Assembly (NCBI RefSeq): GCF_024256385.1
Contig: NZ_JAMLFW010000001.1
Coordinates: 6,014,001 to 6,078,000 of the forward strand
DNA: 64,000 nt
Reading direction: 5' to 3'
Source of the DNA: Anatilimnocola floriformis
GTDB taxonomy: Bacteria; Planctomycetota; Planctomycetia; Pirellulales; Pirellulaceae
Part shown: one piece after another, positions 7,858 through 20,079 of the stretch
How the letters are laid out: each line of letters opens with the position of its first letter
Position numbering within the stretch: the first letter of the stretch is position 1
The notes under the pieces: generated by a model
What the model was told of the DNA's origin: nothing
Seen by the model: the letters and a program-made list of their open reading frames with translations, nothing else
Databases searched by the model: none
Position numbers and translations under genes: made by a program

Positions 7858-10695
7858 ATGAAAACCAGAGCTGCGAACGGAAGCGCCGCCAGTGACTCTC
7901 ACGCCAGCGAAATCGACGCTGGTGAACGAGAGCGGCTGGCCAAAATCCTGGACGAATATCTCGTCGGCCTCGAACGGGGCGAAGCCATCGAGCCCGCCGA
8001 GCTGCTCGCTCGCCATCCCGATATGGCCGATCGGCTGCGTGGTTATTTGAGCGGCCTGGCCCTCTTTCAACGCGAGCTCGATCCGCCGGCTTCACCACTG
8101 CCGGTTCTCGGCGGTGCTGCCAATGGCACGATCCTCGGCGACTTCCGCCTACTCCGCGAGATCGGTCGCGGCGGCATGGGAATCGTCTACGAAGCAGTGC
8201 AAATGTCGCTCGGTCGGCGCGTCGCGGTCAAGCTGTTGCCGCTGTCGGCATCGGTCAACGAAAAGCAGATTGCCCGCTTCAAGCACGAAGCCCAAGCGGC
8301 TGCTCAGATCGATCACCCGCACATCGTGCCGGTGTTTGCGATCGGACAAGAACACATCACGCACTACTTCGCCATGCAGCTGATCACCGGTCAGTCGCTG
8401 GCCGAAATGGTGGCCGAGCTGCGCGATGAAGCAGCCGTGACCAACGCCGCTGAAACGCTCGATCACGTCGCCGCCGTCGCCCGCATGGGCGTGCAAGCCG
8501 CCGAAGCACTCGACGCGGCTCACGAAATCGGCGTGGTCCATCGCGACATCAAACCGTCGAACCTGCTGCTCGATGAAAAGGGCAAAGTCTGGGTTACCGA
8601 CTTCGGTGTGGCCCGCTGCAAATCGAGCGACGCGCTGACCGAAACCGGCTACGTCGTCGGCAGCATGCCTTACATGAGTCCCGAACAGGCCCTCGGCCAA
8701 TCGGCGCTCGTGGATCATCGCACCGACATCTATTCGCTGGGTATCACGCTTTACGAACTTGCCACGTTACGTCATCCCTGCGAAGGTGCCGCTCACGCCG
8801 AGACTGCCATCGAGCACACACGCGCTCAGTGGCAACGGCCGCGCGCTTGGAACAGCGCAATCCCGACCGATTTCGAAGTCATCATTCTCAAAGCGATGAG
8901 CGAGGATCGCGACGAGCGCTACGCCACCGCTCGCGAACTAGCCGATGATCTAAAGCTCTTCCTCGAAGGCAAACCGATCCTGGCTCGGCCGCTGCCGCTC
9001 AGCGCTCGCATCGAAAAATGGGCCCGCCGTCACCGCAAAACGGTGGTGGCATCGCTCATTTCTCTGTCGCTCGCGCTCGTCGGCGTGGTCTTCAGCCTAG
9101 TGATGATCGCCGGCGAACGGGCCGAAAAGGGCGCCGCCCTGCAAGCCGCCCGGCAGAGCAATCAAGAGTCGGAAAAGAACTTCCGCCGCGCCGAAGCCAA
9201 TTTCCGGCAGACCCGCGAAATGCTCGATACCTTCGGCGCGCAGGTCAACGAGATGCTGGCCAACGACGTGCCGGGCTCGGAAGGAATCCGCCGCAAGCTG
9301 CTCGCCAAGATGCTTCCTTATTATCGCGACTTCGCCCGCGAAGCCGCGAACGATCCTTCGCTGCAGGCCGATCTCGCGCTCACCTACAGCAAGATCGGCA
9401 ACCTGTCGGAGCAAATCGGTTCTCTGGAAGAAGCCGAGCAAGCCTATCGCGATGCTCAGAGCATTTATGAGCGACTGGTCAAATCACGGCCGCGCGATCT
9501 GCAACATCTGCGCAGCTTGGCGCTCTGCGATAACAACCTGGGCGAAGTCCTGCAGAAGCGTGGCGATTTATACTCCGCCGAAAAACAACTGCAACGGGCC
9601 GCCGCCGCGCAAACCAAGCTGGTGACCAATGCGACTCTCGCTGGCGAGGTTCGTCCGGAACTGGCAACGGCGCAAGTCAACTTGGGGCTGCTCTTCAGCC
9701 AGAAGAACGACAAAGTCCGCGCGGTCGAACATTATCAGGTCGCGATTCAGATTCAGGAATCGATTCGCAAAGTCGATCCCGACAACGAAGCCAATCTGAA
9801 TAGCCTGGCCGGCACTTACAACAACTTGAGCTCGCTCTACTTGCCCGCTCAGCCCGCTGTGGCCAAGGAGTGGGTCGAACGCGCGATCGGCCTGCAAGTG
9901 GCCCTGATCAAGGCTCAGCCCGGCCGACGGAACTATCAAAGCGAACTAGCCGTCAGCTTCAATAACCTGGGCGCGATTCACGGCCGCATGTCGAACTGGC
10001 GTGATGCTGAGACGTGCTTCCGCGATGCGATCACGATTCAAGAACGGCTCACAACCATCTCGCCGCTGAACAACAATTATCAGCGTGATCTGGCGGCCTC
10101 GTTCAATAACCTGGGCATGACGCAAGCGAGCGCGAAGTCATTTGTTGCGGCCGAAAAGTCTTACCAAGCCGCTCTCGAGATTCAGCTGGAACTCTTGACG
10201 GCCCTTCCTGGCGATCCAAATATCTGCAGCAGCCTCGGCGGTATCTACAACAACCTGGGGATCATTCAGCTGCAGAACGAGCAGTGGGAACCAGCCGAAA
10301 AGTCGTTTGCCGCCGCAATCGCGCAGCAAAAGATCGCCTTCGCGCGAGCCCCCGCCGTGTCTCGATATCGTGAGTCGCTCAGCAAGCATTACTACAACCA
10401 GGCCACGGTGCTGCGACACCTCGATCGCCCCGCCGAAGCGGCCGCTGTGACCATCGCTCGCCGCGAACTGTGGCCACGCGACCAGGCAAGGCTGCAACGG
10501 CTCGCCGAAGATCTCGCGGCCATTTGCAACGAGTTGCCAGCCGGTGAAGTGCGGCAGCGGTATCAAACCGAAGTCGCTCAAACCCGAGCCCGGGCCTCGA
10601 AGAGCAAACGAGATGCGAGCCCTGCCGGCGGACCGCGGCAGTACAGCGTTTCGAGCGAGTGCGACGAGCAAAGCATCGACTTGGAGATTAAGTGA
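7858..10695 (+). CDS. Ser/Thr protein kinase with TPR repeats
   Basis: A 945-residue Hanks-type kinase. The kinase domain spans about residues 90-360, with glycine loop IGRGGMG (about 102), AVKLLP, HRDIKPSN (about 229), DFGVAR and MSPEQ. One transmembrane helix (about 395-420) separates it from a predicted extracytoplasmic region with many tetratricopeptide repeats (NNLG/NNLS motifs recurring every 45-50 residues to about 870). The N-terminal 85 residues contain an LLARHPDMADRLRGYL motif shared with other planctomycete kinases. ATG 7858 lies 1 bp after the sigma stop; an upstream ATG at 7846 would overlap. It may sense an envelope signal and control the sigma factor, which is inference. Confidence 0.9.
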   Translation: MKTRAANGSAASDSHASEIDAGERERLAKILDEYLVGLERGEAIEPAELLARHPDMADRLRGYLSGLALFQRELDPPASPLPVLGGAANGTILGDFRLLREIGRGGMGIVYEAVQMSLGRRVAVKLLPLSASVNEKQIARFKHEAQAAAQIDHPHIVPVFAIGQEHITHYFAMQLITGQSLAEMVAELRDEAAVTNAAETLDHVAAVARMGVQAAEALDAAHEIGVVHRDIKPSNLLLDEKGKVWVTDFGVARCKSSDALTETGYVVGSMPYMSPEQALGQSALVDHRTDIYSLGITLYELATLRHPCEGAAHAETAIEHTRAQWQRPRAWNSAIPTDFEVIILKAMSEDRDERYATARELADDLKLFLEGKPILARPLPLSARIEKWARRHRKTVVASLISLSLALVGVVFSLVMIAGERAEKGAALQAARQSNQESEKNFRRAEANFRQTREMLDTFGAQVNEMLANDVPGSEGIRRKLLAKMLPYYRDFAREAANDPSLQADLALTYSKIGNLSEQIGSLEEAEQAYRDAQSIYERLVKSRPRDLQHLRSLALCDNNLGEVLQKRGDLYSAEKQLQRAAAAQTKLVTNATLAGEVRPELATAQVNLGLLFSQKNDKVRAVEHYQVAIQIQESIRKVDPDNEANLNSLAGTYNNLSSLYLPAQPAVAKEWVERAIGLQVALIKAQPGRRNYQSELAVSFNNLGAIHGRMSNWRDAETCFRDAITIQERLTTISPLNNNYQRDLAASFNNLGMTQASAKSFVAAEKSYQAALEIQLELLTALPGDPNICSSLGGIYNNLGIIQLQNEQWEPAEKSFAAAIAQQKIAFARAPAVSRYRESLSKHYYNQATVLRHLDRPAEAAAVTIARRELWPRDQARLQRLAEDLAAICNELPAGEVRQRYQTEVAQTRARASKSKRDASPAGGPRQYSVSSECDEQSIDLEIK

Positions 10696-11840
10696 TGCTG
10701 AAATTCATTCAACAACTGCTGCCAGCACGGAAGCGCCGCATGAAGTCATCGCGCAACAGCCATCCATCGCGCGCTCGATTCGAGTTTCTCGAATCTCGCT
10801 GCATGCTTTCGAGCACGCCGTTCAGCGAACGTACGCTGCTCACGTCGACGGAAGTCGTGAATTTCGGCATCACCAACAGCTATCTCAACCAAGGTACGCT
10901 CTCGAACGAAGTTGCTCCGCCGAAGGTCGACATCAAACCGGATCCAGAAGACGGCGGGATGATTCCCTTGCCGGGCAGTTCTAAAGAGATCAATCCGCCC
11001 GTGGTTCCGCCGCCAAAGGGTGACGCGGGAACTAAGCAGGATGCCCAAAACCAACAGCAAGGCAACGAGCCGCTGTTGCCGGTCGACGATGACTCGGGCT
11101 CCGATACGGACCCGATCAATGTGGGCGATGGTTCGGATCTGACCTTTGATGCGCATCCCTCCGATGATCCTTCGCCGCGCGAGGTCCGCTCGGTGCTGCA
11201 AATGCTCGCCGCGCTGAAGTACCCTGTCGGCGGCGTGACCGAAACCGTGCGAAGCGAAGAAGCCGAAAAGCCGTTCGAGTTGATCCGCCAGCGCGAACGC
11301 ACGGCCGACCCCGATGCCGCTGCGGTCGCCATCGCCATCAGCGAGATCGCCGACGAACTCGACGCCGCCCCGCCCGCGACCGAAGCCTCGGTCCGCACGC
11401 TGCTCGAAATCGCCGTTCCCATGGATCGCTCGGCTGGCCGTTATCAGGCCTTCGAAGTGCTGACGACCGAGGAAGTCTCGTTCGTGCCGCATGACGGTTC
11501 GCCGGTAGAAGAGCTCGTGCCCGTGGTCGACGGCTTAAACCCCGTCGCCCCCAAGACGAACGAAGCCACCGCCCACGAAATGCAAACTGCTGCACCCGGT
11601 GCTGCCGAAGTTGGCATGTCGGGCTGCGGCTTTGAGCCGCTGACCGCAGCCGACGAGCAACGCAGTTCGGTCTGGTCGCTAACCCTCGGCCTGGTCGCTT
11701 TCGGCTTTGTGCTGCAATTGCTCCCGAAACGGCACTCCGACCTGCTGAAAACCCAAGCCCGGCAGATCTGGGACAAACTGGTGGCGTTCACGGGCACCGG
11801 CCGGCGGCGAGCAAAAGTAGCCCCTTTTCCGGAAATCTGA
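10695..11840 (+). CDS. exported LEPR-motif protein with C-terminal membrane anchor
   Basis: This 381-residue protein begins with a basic stretch and SRARFEFLESRCMLSS, a variant of the planctomycete LEPR-XLL N-terminal signal found on large exported proteins. The middle is acidic, Pro-rich and probably disordered (residues about 80-160), followed by helical segments. A hydrophobic helix near the C-terminus (LTLGLVAFGFVLQLL, about 325-340) precedes a basic tail, so it may be anchored. Its ATG overlaps the kinase stop as TGATG; a GTG 3 bp upstream is an alternative. It is the third gene of the sigma/kinase operon and could be the envelope partner of the kinase. No enzyme motif was seen. Confidence 0.65.
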   Translation: MLKFIQQLLPARKRRMKSSRNSHPSRARFEFLESRCMLSSTPFSERTLLTSTEVVNFGITNSYLNQGTLSNEVAPPKVDIKPDPEDGGMIPLPGSSKEINPPVVPPPKGDAGTKQDAQNQQQGNEPLLPVDDDSGSDTDPINVGDGSDLTFDAHPSDDPSPREVRSVLQMLAALKYPVGGVTETVRSEEAEKPFELIRQRERTADPDAAAVAIAISEIADELDAAPPATEASVRTLLEIAVPMDRSAGRYQAFEVLTTEEVSFVPHDGSPVEELVPVVDGLNPVAPKTNEATAHEMQTAAPGAAEVGMSGCGFEPLTAADEQRSSVWSLTLGLVAFGFVLQLLPKRHSDLLKTQARQIWDKLVAFTGTGRRRAKVAPFPEI

Positions 11841-11868
11841 TTGACACGATGGTGCGGATTCTTAGAAT
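11841..11868 (+). promoter_or_regulatory. sigma70-type promoter
   Basis: TTGACA (11841-11846) and TAGAAT (11863-11868) are separated by 16 bp. This is a perfect -35 and a one-mismatch -10, starting right after the stop codon of the LEPR gene and about 75 bp upstream of the 99-residue gene. It should drive that gene separately from the operon. Confidence 0.65.
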
Positions 11869-11944
11869 GAAGAAGAGCTGAGACTGGATCTCAAAATCAA
11901 CAAGACCTCTCCTGCCTGCCGCACAATCCCACCTTCGGTTTCCC

Positions 11945-12244
11945 ATGCAAACCACTGAAACGATTTTGAGCGCTATTCCTGCGCTCTCGGACAAGGAACG
12001 TCTGGTCGTCGTGCTCGTGCAATCTGCCGAAGGGAGCCGCCTGGAACTGCGTCAGCAGTCGTACGGCGAAGGTCTGGGCTGGTTCACGCAGTCGAAGGTG
12101 CAAATGGAGCCCGGCCAAGTCGCCCAGCTCAAGAATTCTCTCGGCCAAGCCAACGGCAACGGCATGTCCCGCCTGCCCAAGACCTTCGGCCAACTCTCGA
12201 CCCCCGCCTGGCAACCGCGCCTGGTCCAAGCCGATTCGGCTTAG
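11945..12244 (+). CDS. small protein of unknown function
   Basis: A 99-residue soluble protein starting METT-like with MQTTETILSAIPALSDKE. A beta-rich middle (RLVVVLVQSAEGSRLELRQQ, then GLGWFTQSKVQMEP) precedes a short helix and an unstructured tail. It has no signal peptide, cysteine cluster or DNA-binding motif. A good promoter lies upstream, and a hairpin derived from tRNA-Ser follows just after the stop. I do not recognise the family. Compact composition and normal codon use support a real gene. Confidence 0.65.
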   Translation: MQTTETILSAIPALSDKERLVVVLVQSAEGSRLELRQQSYGEGLGWFTQSKVQMEPGQVAQLKNSLGQANGNGMSRLPKTFGQLSTPAWQPRLVQADSA

Positions 12245-12250
12245 TCAGGA

Positions 12251-12290
12251 TTTAGGGCAGCAGTCTTAAAAACTGCCGTACTCATCCGCC
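12251..12290 (+). repeat. tRNA-Ser anticodon-arm remnant
   Basis: Positions 12251-12280 match 12381-12410 of the intact tRNA-Ser at 28 of 30 bases, in the same orientation and exactly 130 bp upstream. The next bases (CTCATCCGC) resemble the tRNA 3-prime end CTCCATCCGC, as though the variable and T arms had been deleted. The hairpin GCAGT/ACTGC survives with loop CTTAAAA. It is not a functional tRNA. It could serve as a weak terminator for the preceding gene. Confidence 0.75.
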
Positions 12291-12292
12291 GC

Positions 12293-12320
12293 TTGGTCGC
12301 GCCGCCGTTCGTGCTAGAAT
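12293..12320 (+). promoter_or_regulatory. promoter of tRNA-Ser
   Basis: TTGGTC (12293-12298), a 16-bp spacer and TAGAAT (12315-12320) lie 42 bp upstream of the tRNA. The -10 hexamer and spacer length equal those of the promoter at 11841-11868. Confidence 0.5.
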
Positions 12321-12362
12321 TAGCTCGGCGAACCAATACTCGACTGGCGCGTCATTGATTCT

Positions 12363-12449
12363 GGATGGATGGCCGAGTGGTTTAAGGCAGCAGTCTTGAA
12401 AACTGCCGTATCCGTGAGGGTACCGGGGGTTCGAATCCCTCTCCATCCG
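12363..12449 (+). tRNA. tRNA-Ser (anticodon TGA)
   Basis: An 87-nt class II tRNA. The acceptor stem pairs GGATGGA with TCCATCC, discriminator G. Anticodon stem GCAGT/ACTGC holds loop CTTGAAA, giving TGA. A long variable arm (around CCGTGAGGGTACCGG) and T loop GGTTCGAATCC are present. CCA is not encoded. The 3-prime end lies 23 bp from the convergent metF stop. Confidence 0.96.
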
Positions 12450-12472
12450 CTGCATCCTTTGGTGGGCCGCGC

Positions 12473-13357
12473 TTACGGCTTATCCCCTCGCTGTGGAATC
12501 AGCGATCGAACTTGCTCCAGCAATTCCAGACACGCTCCGGCTTTATTGAGGGTGTAGAAATGAATTCCCGGTACTCCCTCGCGCAGCAATTCTTCGGTTT
12601 GGCGAACCGAGTACTCCAGGCCCACGGCGTACTGGGCTGAGCGATCGTGTTTGACACGCTCCAAACTGTCGGCCAGTTCCTGCGGAACAAAGGTGCCACA
12701 TAAGTTGGCAATGTGTGCGACGCGATCATATTCGGTGATCGGCATCAGACCTGGCACGATCGGCACCTCGACTCCCAGAACCGCCAGCGAGTCGCGGTAC
12801 CGCAGGAATCGCTGGTTGTCGAAGAACAGTTGCGTGTAGATCGCATCTGCCCCAGCGCGCACCTTGCGCGCTGTGTGCTGCAAGTCGGTGGGTTCGTCTG
12901 CGGCTTCAGGATGTTTCTCGGGATAGCCAGCGACGCCGATTCCCGCAGTGGGAATTTTGGAACGGATGAGCTCGACCAGTTGGTAAGCAAATTCGAAATC
13001 GCCAGGGCGCGCAGAGCGAACCTTCGGTCGATCGCCGCGGAGCGCCATGAAATTTACTACGCCGGATTGGTTGCTGTTATGTAGCCAGTCGCACAATCCA
13101 GCGGTCGTGCTTTCCAGGCAAGTGAGGTGCGCAACGGCTGGCAACGATGCTTCCTGCTGGATGACGCGGCACCAATCCAACGTGCGCTGGTTCGTCGAGC
13201 CGACAGCGCCGTACGTGCAAGAGATGAACGCTGGTTGCCAGCGAGCTAACTCACCGATCGCGCTGCGCAGGGATTGTTCTCCCTCCGCAGACTTCGGTGG
13301 AAAAATCTCGAATGACAGCCCGAAACGTCCGTCGCGATAGTGTTCACGCAAGTTCAC
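12473..13357 (-). CDS. metF: methylenetetrahydrofolate reductase
   Basis: MetF reduces 5,10-methylene-THF to 5-methyl-THF with FAD, supplying the methyl donor for MetE. The 294-residue protein has the family landmarks FEIFPPKS near the N-terminus, FISCTYGA, HLTC, NFMALRGDRP, and QLFFDNQRFL towards the C-terminal half. I place the start at GTG 13357, 1 bp after the metE stop, because AGGAG (plus-strand CTCCT 13364-13368) sits 6 nt upstream; a GTG at 13375 is the longer alternative. It is the second gene of a metE-metF operon. Confidence 0.92.
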   Translation of the reverse strand: MNLREHYRDGRFGLSFEIFPPKSAEGEQSLRSAIGELARWQPAFISCTYGAVGSTNQRTLDWCRVIQQEASLPAVAHLTCLESTTAGLCDWLHNSNQSGVVNFMALRGDRPKVRSARPGDFEFAYQLVELIRSKIPTAGIGVAGYPEKHPEAADEPTDLQHTARKVRAGADAIYTQLFFDNQRFLRYRDSLAVLGVEVPIVPGLMPITEYDRVAHIANLCGTFVPQELADSLERVKHDRSAQYAVGLEYSVRQTEELLREGVPGIHFYTLNKAGACLELLEQVRSLIPQRGDKP

Positions 13358-13358
13358 G

Positions 13359-15635
13359 TCAAACTCCTGCCGCACGCAACTTCTTGGCGGCAGAAACCAT
13401 GTTGGTCAGCGCAGGGATTACTTCTTCCCACTGACGCGTCTTCAAGCCGCAATCGGGATTCACCCACAATCGCTCGGCTGGAATACGTTCGCCCGCTTTG
13501 CGCATCAACTTGATGATGTGCTCTTCGGTGGGAATGTTCGGCGAATGGATGTCGTAAACGCCGGGCCCGATTTCGTTCGGATACTTGAAGTTCTCGAACA
13601 CTTCGAGCAATTCCATATCGGAACGCGACGTTTCGATCGTGATTGCATCAGCATCCATCTGAGCGATGGCTTCGATGATGTCGTTGAACTCCGAATAGCA
13701 CATGTGAGTGTGGATCTGCGTCTTGTCGGCAACACCGTTGGCGGCGATGCGGAACGACAACACCGACCAATCGAGATACTCTTGCCATTGCGATCGTCGC
13801 AGCGGAAGGCCCTCGCGAAGGGCTGCCTCGTCGATTTGAATGATCCGGACACCAGCCTTTTCCAGATCCAGCACCTCTTCGCGAATCGCCAAGGCAATCT
13901 GCTTGCACGAAGTCGAGCGAGGCTGATCGTCGCGAACAAATGACCAGTTCAAAATCGTCACTGGGCCCGTGAGCATTCCCTTCATCGGCTTGTTGGTGAG
14001 CGACTGAGCGTACGCAGTCCATTCCACAGTCATCGCCTTCGGACGGCTAATGTCTCCGAACAATATCGGCGGCTTTACGCAGCGCGAACCGTACGACTGT
14101 ACCCAGCCAAATTCGCTGAAGGTGAAGCCGTCGAGTTGCTCGCCGAAGTATTCGACCATGTCGTTCCGCTCGGCTTCGCCGTGGACGAACACGTCGAGCC
14201 CCAGCGACTCCTGCTCCTTCACGCAGCGGGCAATCTCGTTTTGCATCGCGGTACGATAGGCCGCGTCGTCGATCTTGCCGGCTTTGAATTGGTTCCGCGC
14301 CCGACGGATTTCCGCAGTTTGCGGAAACGAACCGATCGTGGTGGTGGGATACTTCGGCAGCTTCAGGATGTCAGCTTGCGTTTTGGCTCGCTGGGCGTAG
14401 CCGTTTTTACGATTGCCGAGTTGAGCATTGAGCTTTGCCAGCGCGTCTTTAACAGTCGGATTGTTGACCCGCGGCGAGTTGCGACGTGATGCAATTGCCG
14501 CGGCGTTGGCGTCGAGCTCAACCTTCACCGCGCTACGGCCACTCACCAAAGCCGCTTTGAGGACGCGGATTTCTTCCAATTTCTGCTTGGCAAACGCTAA
14601 CCAGTTTTTGATCTCGCCGTTGAGTTTCCGCTCGCTGTCGAGATCCACCGGTACGTGCAACAACGAGCACGACGGAGCAATCCACAACCGATCGCCCAAT
14701 TGCTTGGCAATCGGTTCGAGCCAATCAAGCGTGCCGTTGAGGTCAGCCTTCCAGATGTTGCGACCGTTGATGACTCCCAGCGAGACGATGCGATCACCTG
14801 GCAGGTTTTTGATCAGCGTTTCGACTTCATTGCGAGCGTTGACTGTGTCGAGATGCACGCCGGCCACTGGCAGCTTCGCGACGAGCGCCAGATTGTCTTG
14901 CAACTGGCCGAAGTAGGTCGTCAGCAACAACTTGACTGGCGACTTCGCCAGCGTTTGATAGGCAGTTTCGAACGCCACTTTCCATTCGGCAGCGAGTTCC
15001 GTCACTAAGATCGCTTCGTCGATCTGCACCCATTCGGCACCCTCAGCAGCGATCGCTGCCAACAATTGCTGATAGACCGGCAACAGCTTGGACAGCAGCG
15101 TCAACTTGTGCGAATCGTCCTTCGCCTTACCCAAGGCCAGGTAAGTGACGGGGCCGATGACGACCGGCTTGACGTTCACACCTTGGGCCTTGGCTTCACG
15201 GATCTGTTCAATCAACCGCGAAGAATCCAGGCTAAAAGTAGTGTTCGCTTGGAACTCAGGCACGATGTAGTGGTAGTTCGTGTCGAACCACTTGGTCATC
15301 TCGCCTGCCGCAACTTCGCCGGCAGCAGTCGGGGCCGATCGGCCGCGGGCGACGCGGAAGAAGTTGTCGAGCTTGTCGTCATTGAAATCGCGGACTCGCT
15401 CGGGAAGATTGCCGAGCGTGAAGCTCATATCGAGCATCTGGTCATAGAAGGAGAAGTCGCCGACCGGCACGTAGTCGAGACAAGCCTGTGCCTGGGAATT
15501 CTGCTTTCGCAAGTCGGCGCCGACCGACTTGAGTGCATCCAGTGATGATTTGCCCTTCCAGTATTCTTCCTGGGCAAACTTCAACTCTCGATCAGGGCCG
15601 ATGCGGGGGAATCCCAAGTTATGTGCTTTGACCAT
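13359..15635 (-). CDS. metE: cobalamin-independent methionine synthase
   Basis: MetE transfers a methyl group from 5-methyl-THF-polyglutamate to homocysteine using catalytic zinc. The 758-residue length matches the family. The N-terminal barrel begins [16 protein letters not shown]. The C-terminal catalytic barrel contains [23 protein letters not shown], the zinc-site HMCYSEF, and the closing Cys in [14 protein letters not shown] 15635 has GAGAGA upstream; ATG 15668 is less likely. metR lies divergently with MetR-type boxes between, so activation by MetR-homocysteine is expected from the known family. Confidence 0.96.
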   Translation of the reverse strand: MVKAHNLGFPRIGPDRELKFAQEEYWKGKSSLDALKSVGADLRKQNSQAQACLDYVPVGDFSFYDQMLDMSFTLGNLPERVRDFNDDKLDNFFRVARGRSAPTAAGEVAAGEMTKWFDTNYHYIVPEFQANTTFSLDSSRLIEQIREAKAQGVNVKPVVIGPVTYLALGKAKDDSHKLTLLSKLLPVYQQLLAAIAAEGAEWVQIDEAILVTELAAEWKVAFETAYQTLAKSPVKLLLTTYFGQLQDNLALVAKLPVAGVHLDTVNARNEVETLIKNLPGDRIVSLGVINGRNIWKADLNGTLDWLEPIAKQLGDRLWIAPSCSLLHVPVDLDSERKLNGEIKNWLAFAKQKLEEIRVLKAALVSGRSAVKVELDANAAAIASRRNSPRVNNPTVKDALAKLNAQLGNRKNGYAQRAKTQADILKLPKYPTTTIGSFPQTAEIRRARNQFKAGKIDDAAYRTAMQNEIARCVKEQESLGLDVFVHGEAERNDMVEYFGEQLDGFTFSEFGWVQSYGSRCVKPPILFGDISRPKAMTVEWTAYAQSLTNKPMKGMLTGPVTILNWSFVRDDQPRSTSCKQIALAIREEVLDLEKAGVRIIQIDEAALREGLPLRRSQWQEYLDWSVLSFRIAANGVADKTQIHTHMCYSEFNDIIEAIAQMDADAITIETSRSDMELLEVFENFKYPNEIGPGVYDIHSPNIPTEEHIIKLMRKAGERIPAERLWVNPDCGLKTRQWEEVIPALTNMVSAAKKLRAAGV

Positions 15636-15716
15636 GTTCTCTCTCGTATCCGAAGCGGATTGATTCAACGGGGCGATTTCGCGTCAAGGTTAGCGATTCA
15701 CGGCTATGAGCGGAAA

Positions 15717-15750
15717 TGATAATATTTCACGAGTACATGAAATCTGTTCA
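15717..15750. promoter_or_regulatory. two MetR-type boxes between metE and metR
   Basis: 15738-15750 is TGAA-ATCTG-TTCA, an exact match to the enterobacterial MetR consensus TGAA-N5-TTCA. 15717-15729 is TGAT-AATAT-TTCA, one mismatch. Their centres are 21 bp apart (two helical turns), so MetR dimers would lie on the same DNA face. The first lies 20 bp upstream of the metR start, which also suggests autoregulation. Confidence 0.75.
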
Positions 15751-15770
15751 TTGATTAACCGGAGCGCGAA

Positions 15771-16691
15771 ATGGCCGCGATCGAACGCACGCACTTGGAA
15801 ATCATCCGGGCCATCAACCAGCTTGGTTCATTGACTGCCGCTGCGGAGTCGCTGTTTCTCACGCAACCCGCGCTCAGTCACTCGATTCACAAGTTGGAGG
15901 ACACTCTCGGACTCAAGATCTGGACCCGCGAAGGTCGCTCGTTGCGATTGACGCAGGCAGGAGAATATCTGGCCGCCGTTGCGAATCGCTTGCTTCCGCA
16001 GTTGGAACGCGCGGAATTGCAACTGCAGCAATTTGCCCAAGGCGAGCGCGGCACCATGCGGATCGGCATGGAATGCCATCCCTGTTACCAATGGCTGCTG
16101 AAAATCGCCGCGCCGTTTCTGGAGGCCTGGCCGCGCGTAGATCTCGATGTAATTCAAAAATTCCAGTTTGGTGGGATCGAAGCCCTGATTGGGCACGACA
16201 TTGATGTGCTAGTGACGCCCGACCCGCTGAAAAAGCCCGAGCTGATCTTTGAACCAGTCTTCGACTACGAACAGGTACTGGTGGTCGGCAGTGATCACCC
16301 TTACCGCAAAGCGAAGTTCATTCGCCCCGAACAGTTGTCAGATCAAATACTGATCACGTATCCGGTTTCGACCGATCGGCTCGACATCTTCAACCGCTTC
16401 CTGACGCCAGCGGGTGTCATCCCCAAAAAACACAAGTTGATCGAAACCACCGACATCATGCTGCAAATGGTTGCCAGCGGCCGAGGTGTCGCTGCACTGC
16501 CGCGTTGGTTGGTGCAAGAGCAACAGGACCGCTTCCAGATCCTCCCGATTCGACTCGGCGAGAAGGGAATCGACAAACAGATTTTTCTTGGCCTGCGCAA
16601 GAAAGACTTGGAGGTCGATTACCTGAAGGCCTTCATCGAGATCGCGCGTTCCAGCAAGGCGATCAAGAAGGTGAAGCCGGAAACATGCTAA
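15771..16691 (+). CDS. metR: LysR-family regulator, MetR-like
   Basis: A 306-residue LysR-type activator. The N-terminal winged helix-turn-helix is LEIIRAINQLGSLTAAAESL followed by LTQPALSHSIHKLE. A periplasmic-binding-like effector domain starts near residue 90 (RIGMECHPCYQWLL). Divergent placement from metE, exact MetR-type boxes in between and the MECHPCY segment typical of MetR support the assignment; MetR uses homocysteine as co-activator. RBS GGAG lies 7 nt before the ATG. Confidence 0.88.
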   Translation: MAAIERTHLEIIRAINQLGSLTAAAESLFLTQPALSHSIHKLEDTLGLKIWTREGRSLRLTQAGEYLAAVANRLLPQLERAELQLQQFAQGERGTMRIGMECHPCYQWLLKIAAPFLEAWPRVDLDVIQKFQFGGIEALIGHDIDVLVTPDPLKKPELIFEPVFDYEQVLVVGSDHPYRKAKFIRPEQLSDQILITYPVSTDRLDIFNRFLTPAGVIPKKHKLIETTDIMLQMVASGRGVAALPRWLVQEQQDRFQILPIRLGEKGIDKQIFLGLRKKDLEVDYLKAFIEIARSSKAIKKVKPETC

Positions 16692-16732
16692 TTTGCCGGC
16701 CCGCGGCCGTTGGGGTGCGCCGCCAGAGTTGC

Positions 16733-20065
<3,333 letters not shown>

Positions 20066-20079
20066 TTCAACATTCCACG

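Noticed and set aside
12251-12290. A second tRNA gene upstream of tRNA-Ser
   Set aside because: Only the anticodon arm and a trace of the 3-prime end remain; acceptor, D and T arms are missing.
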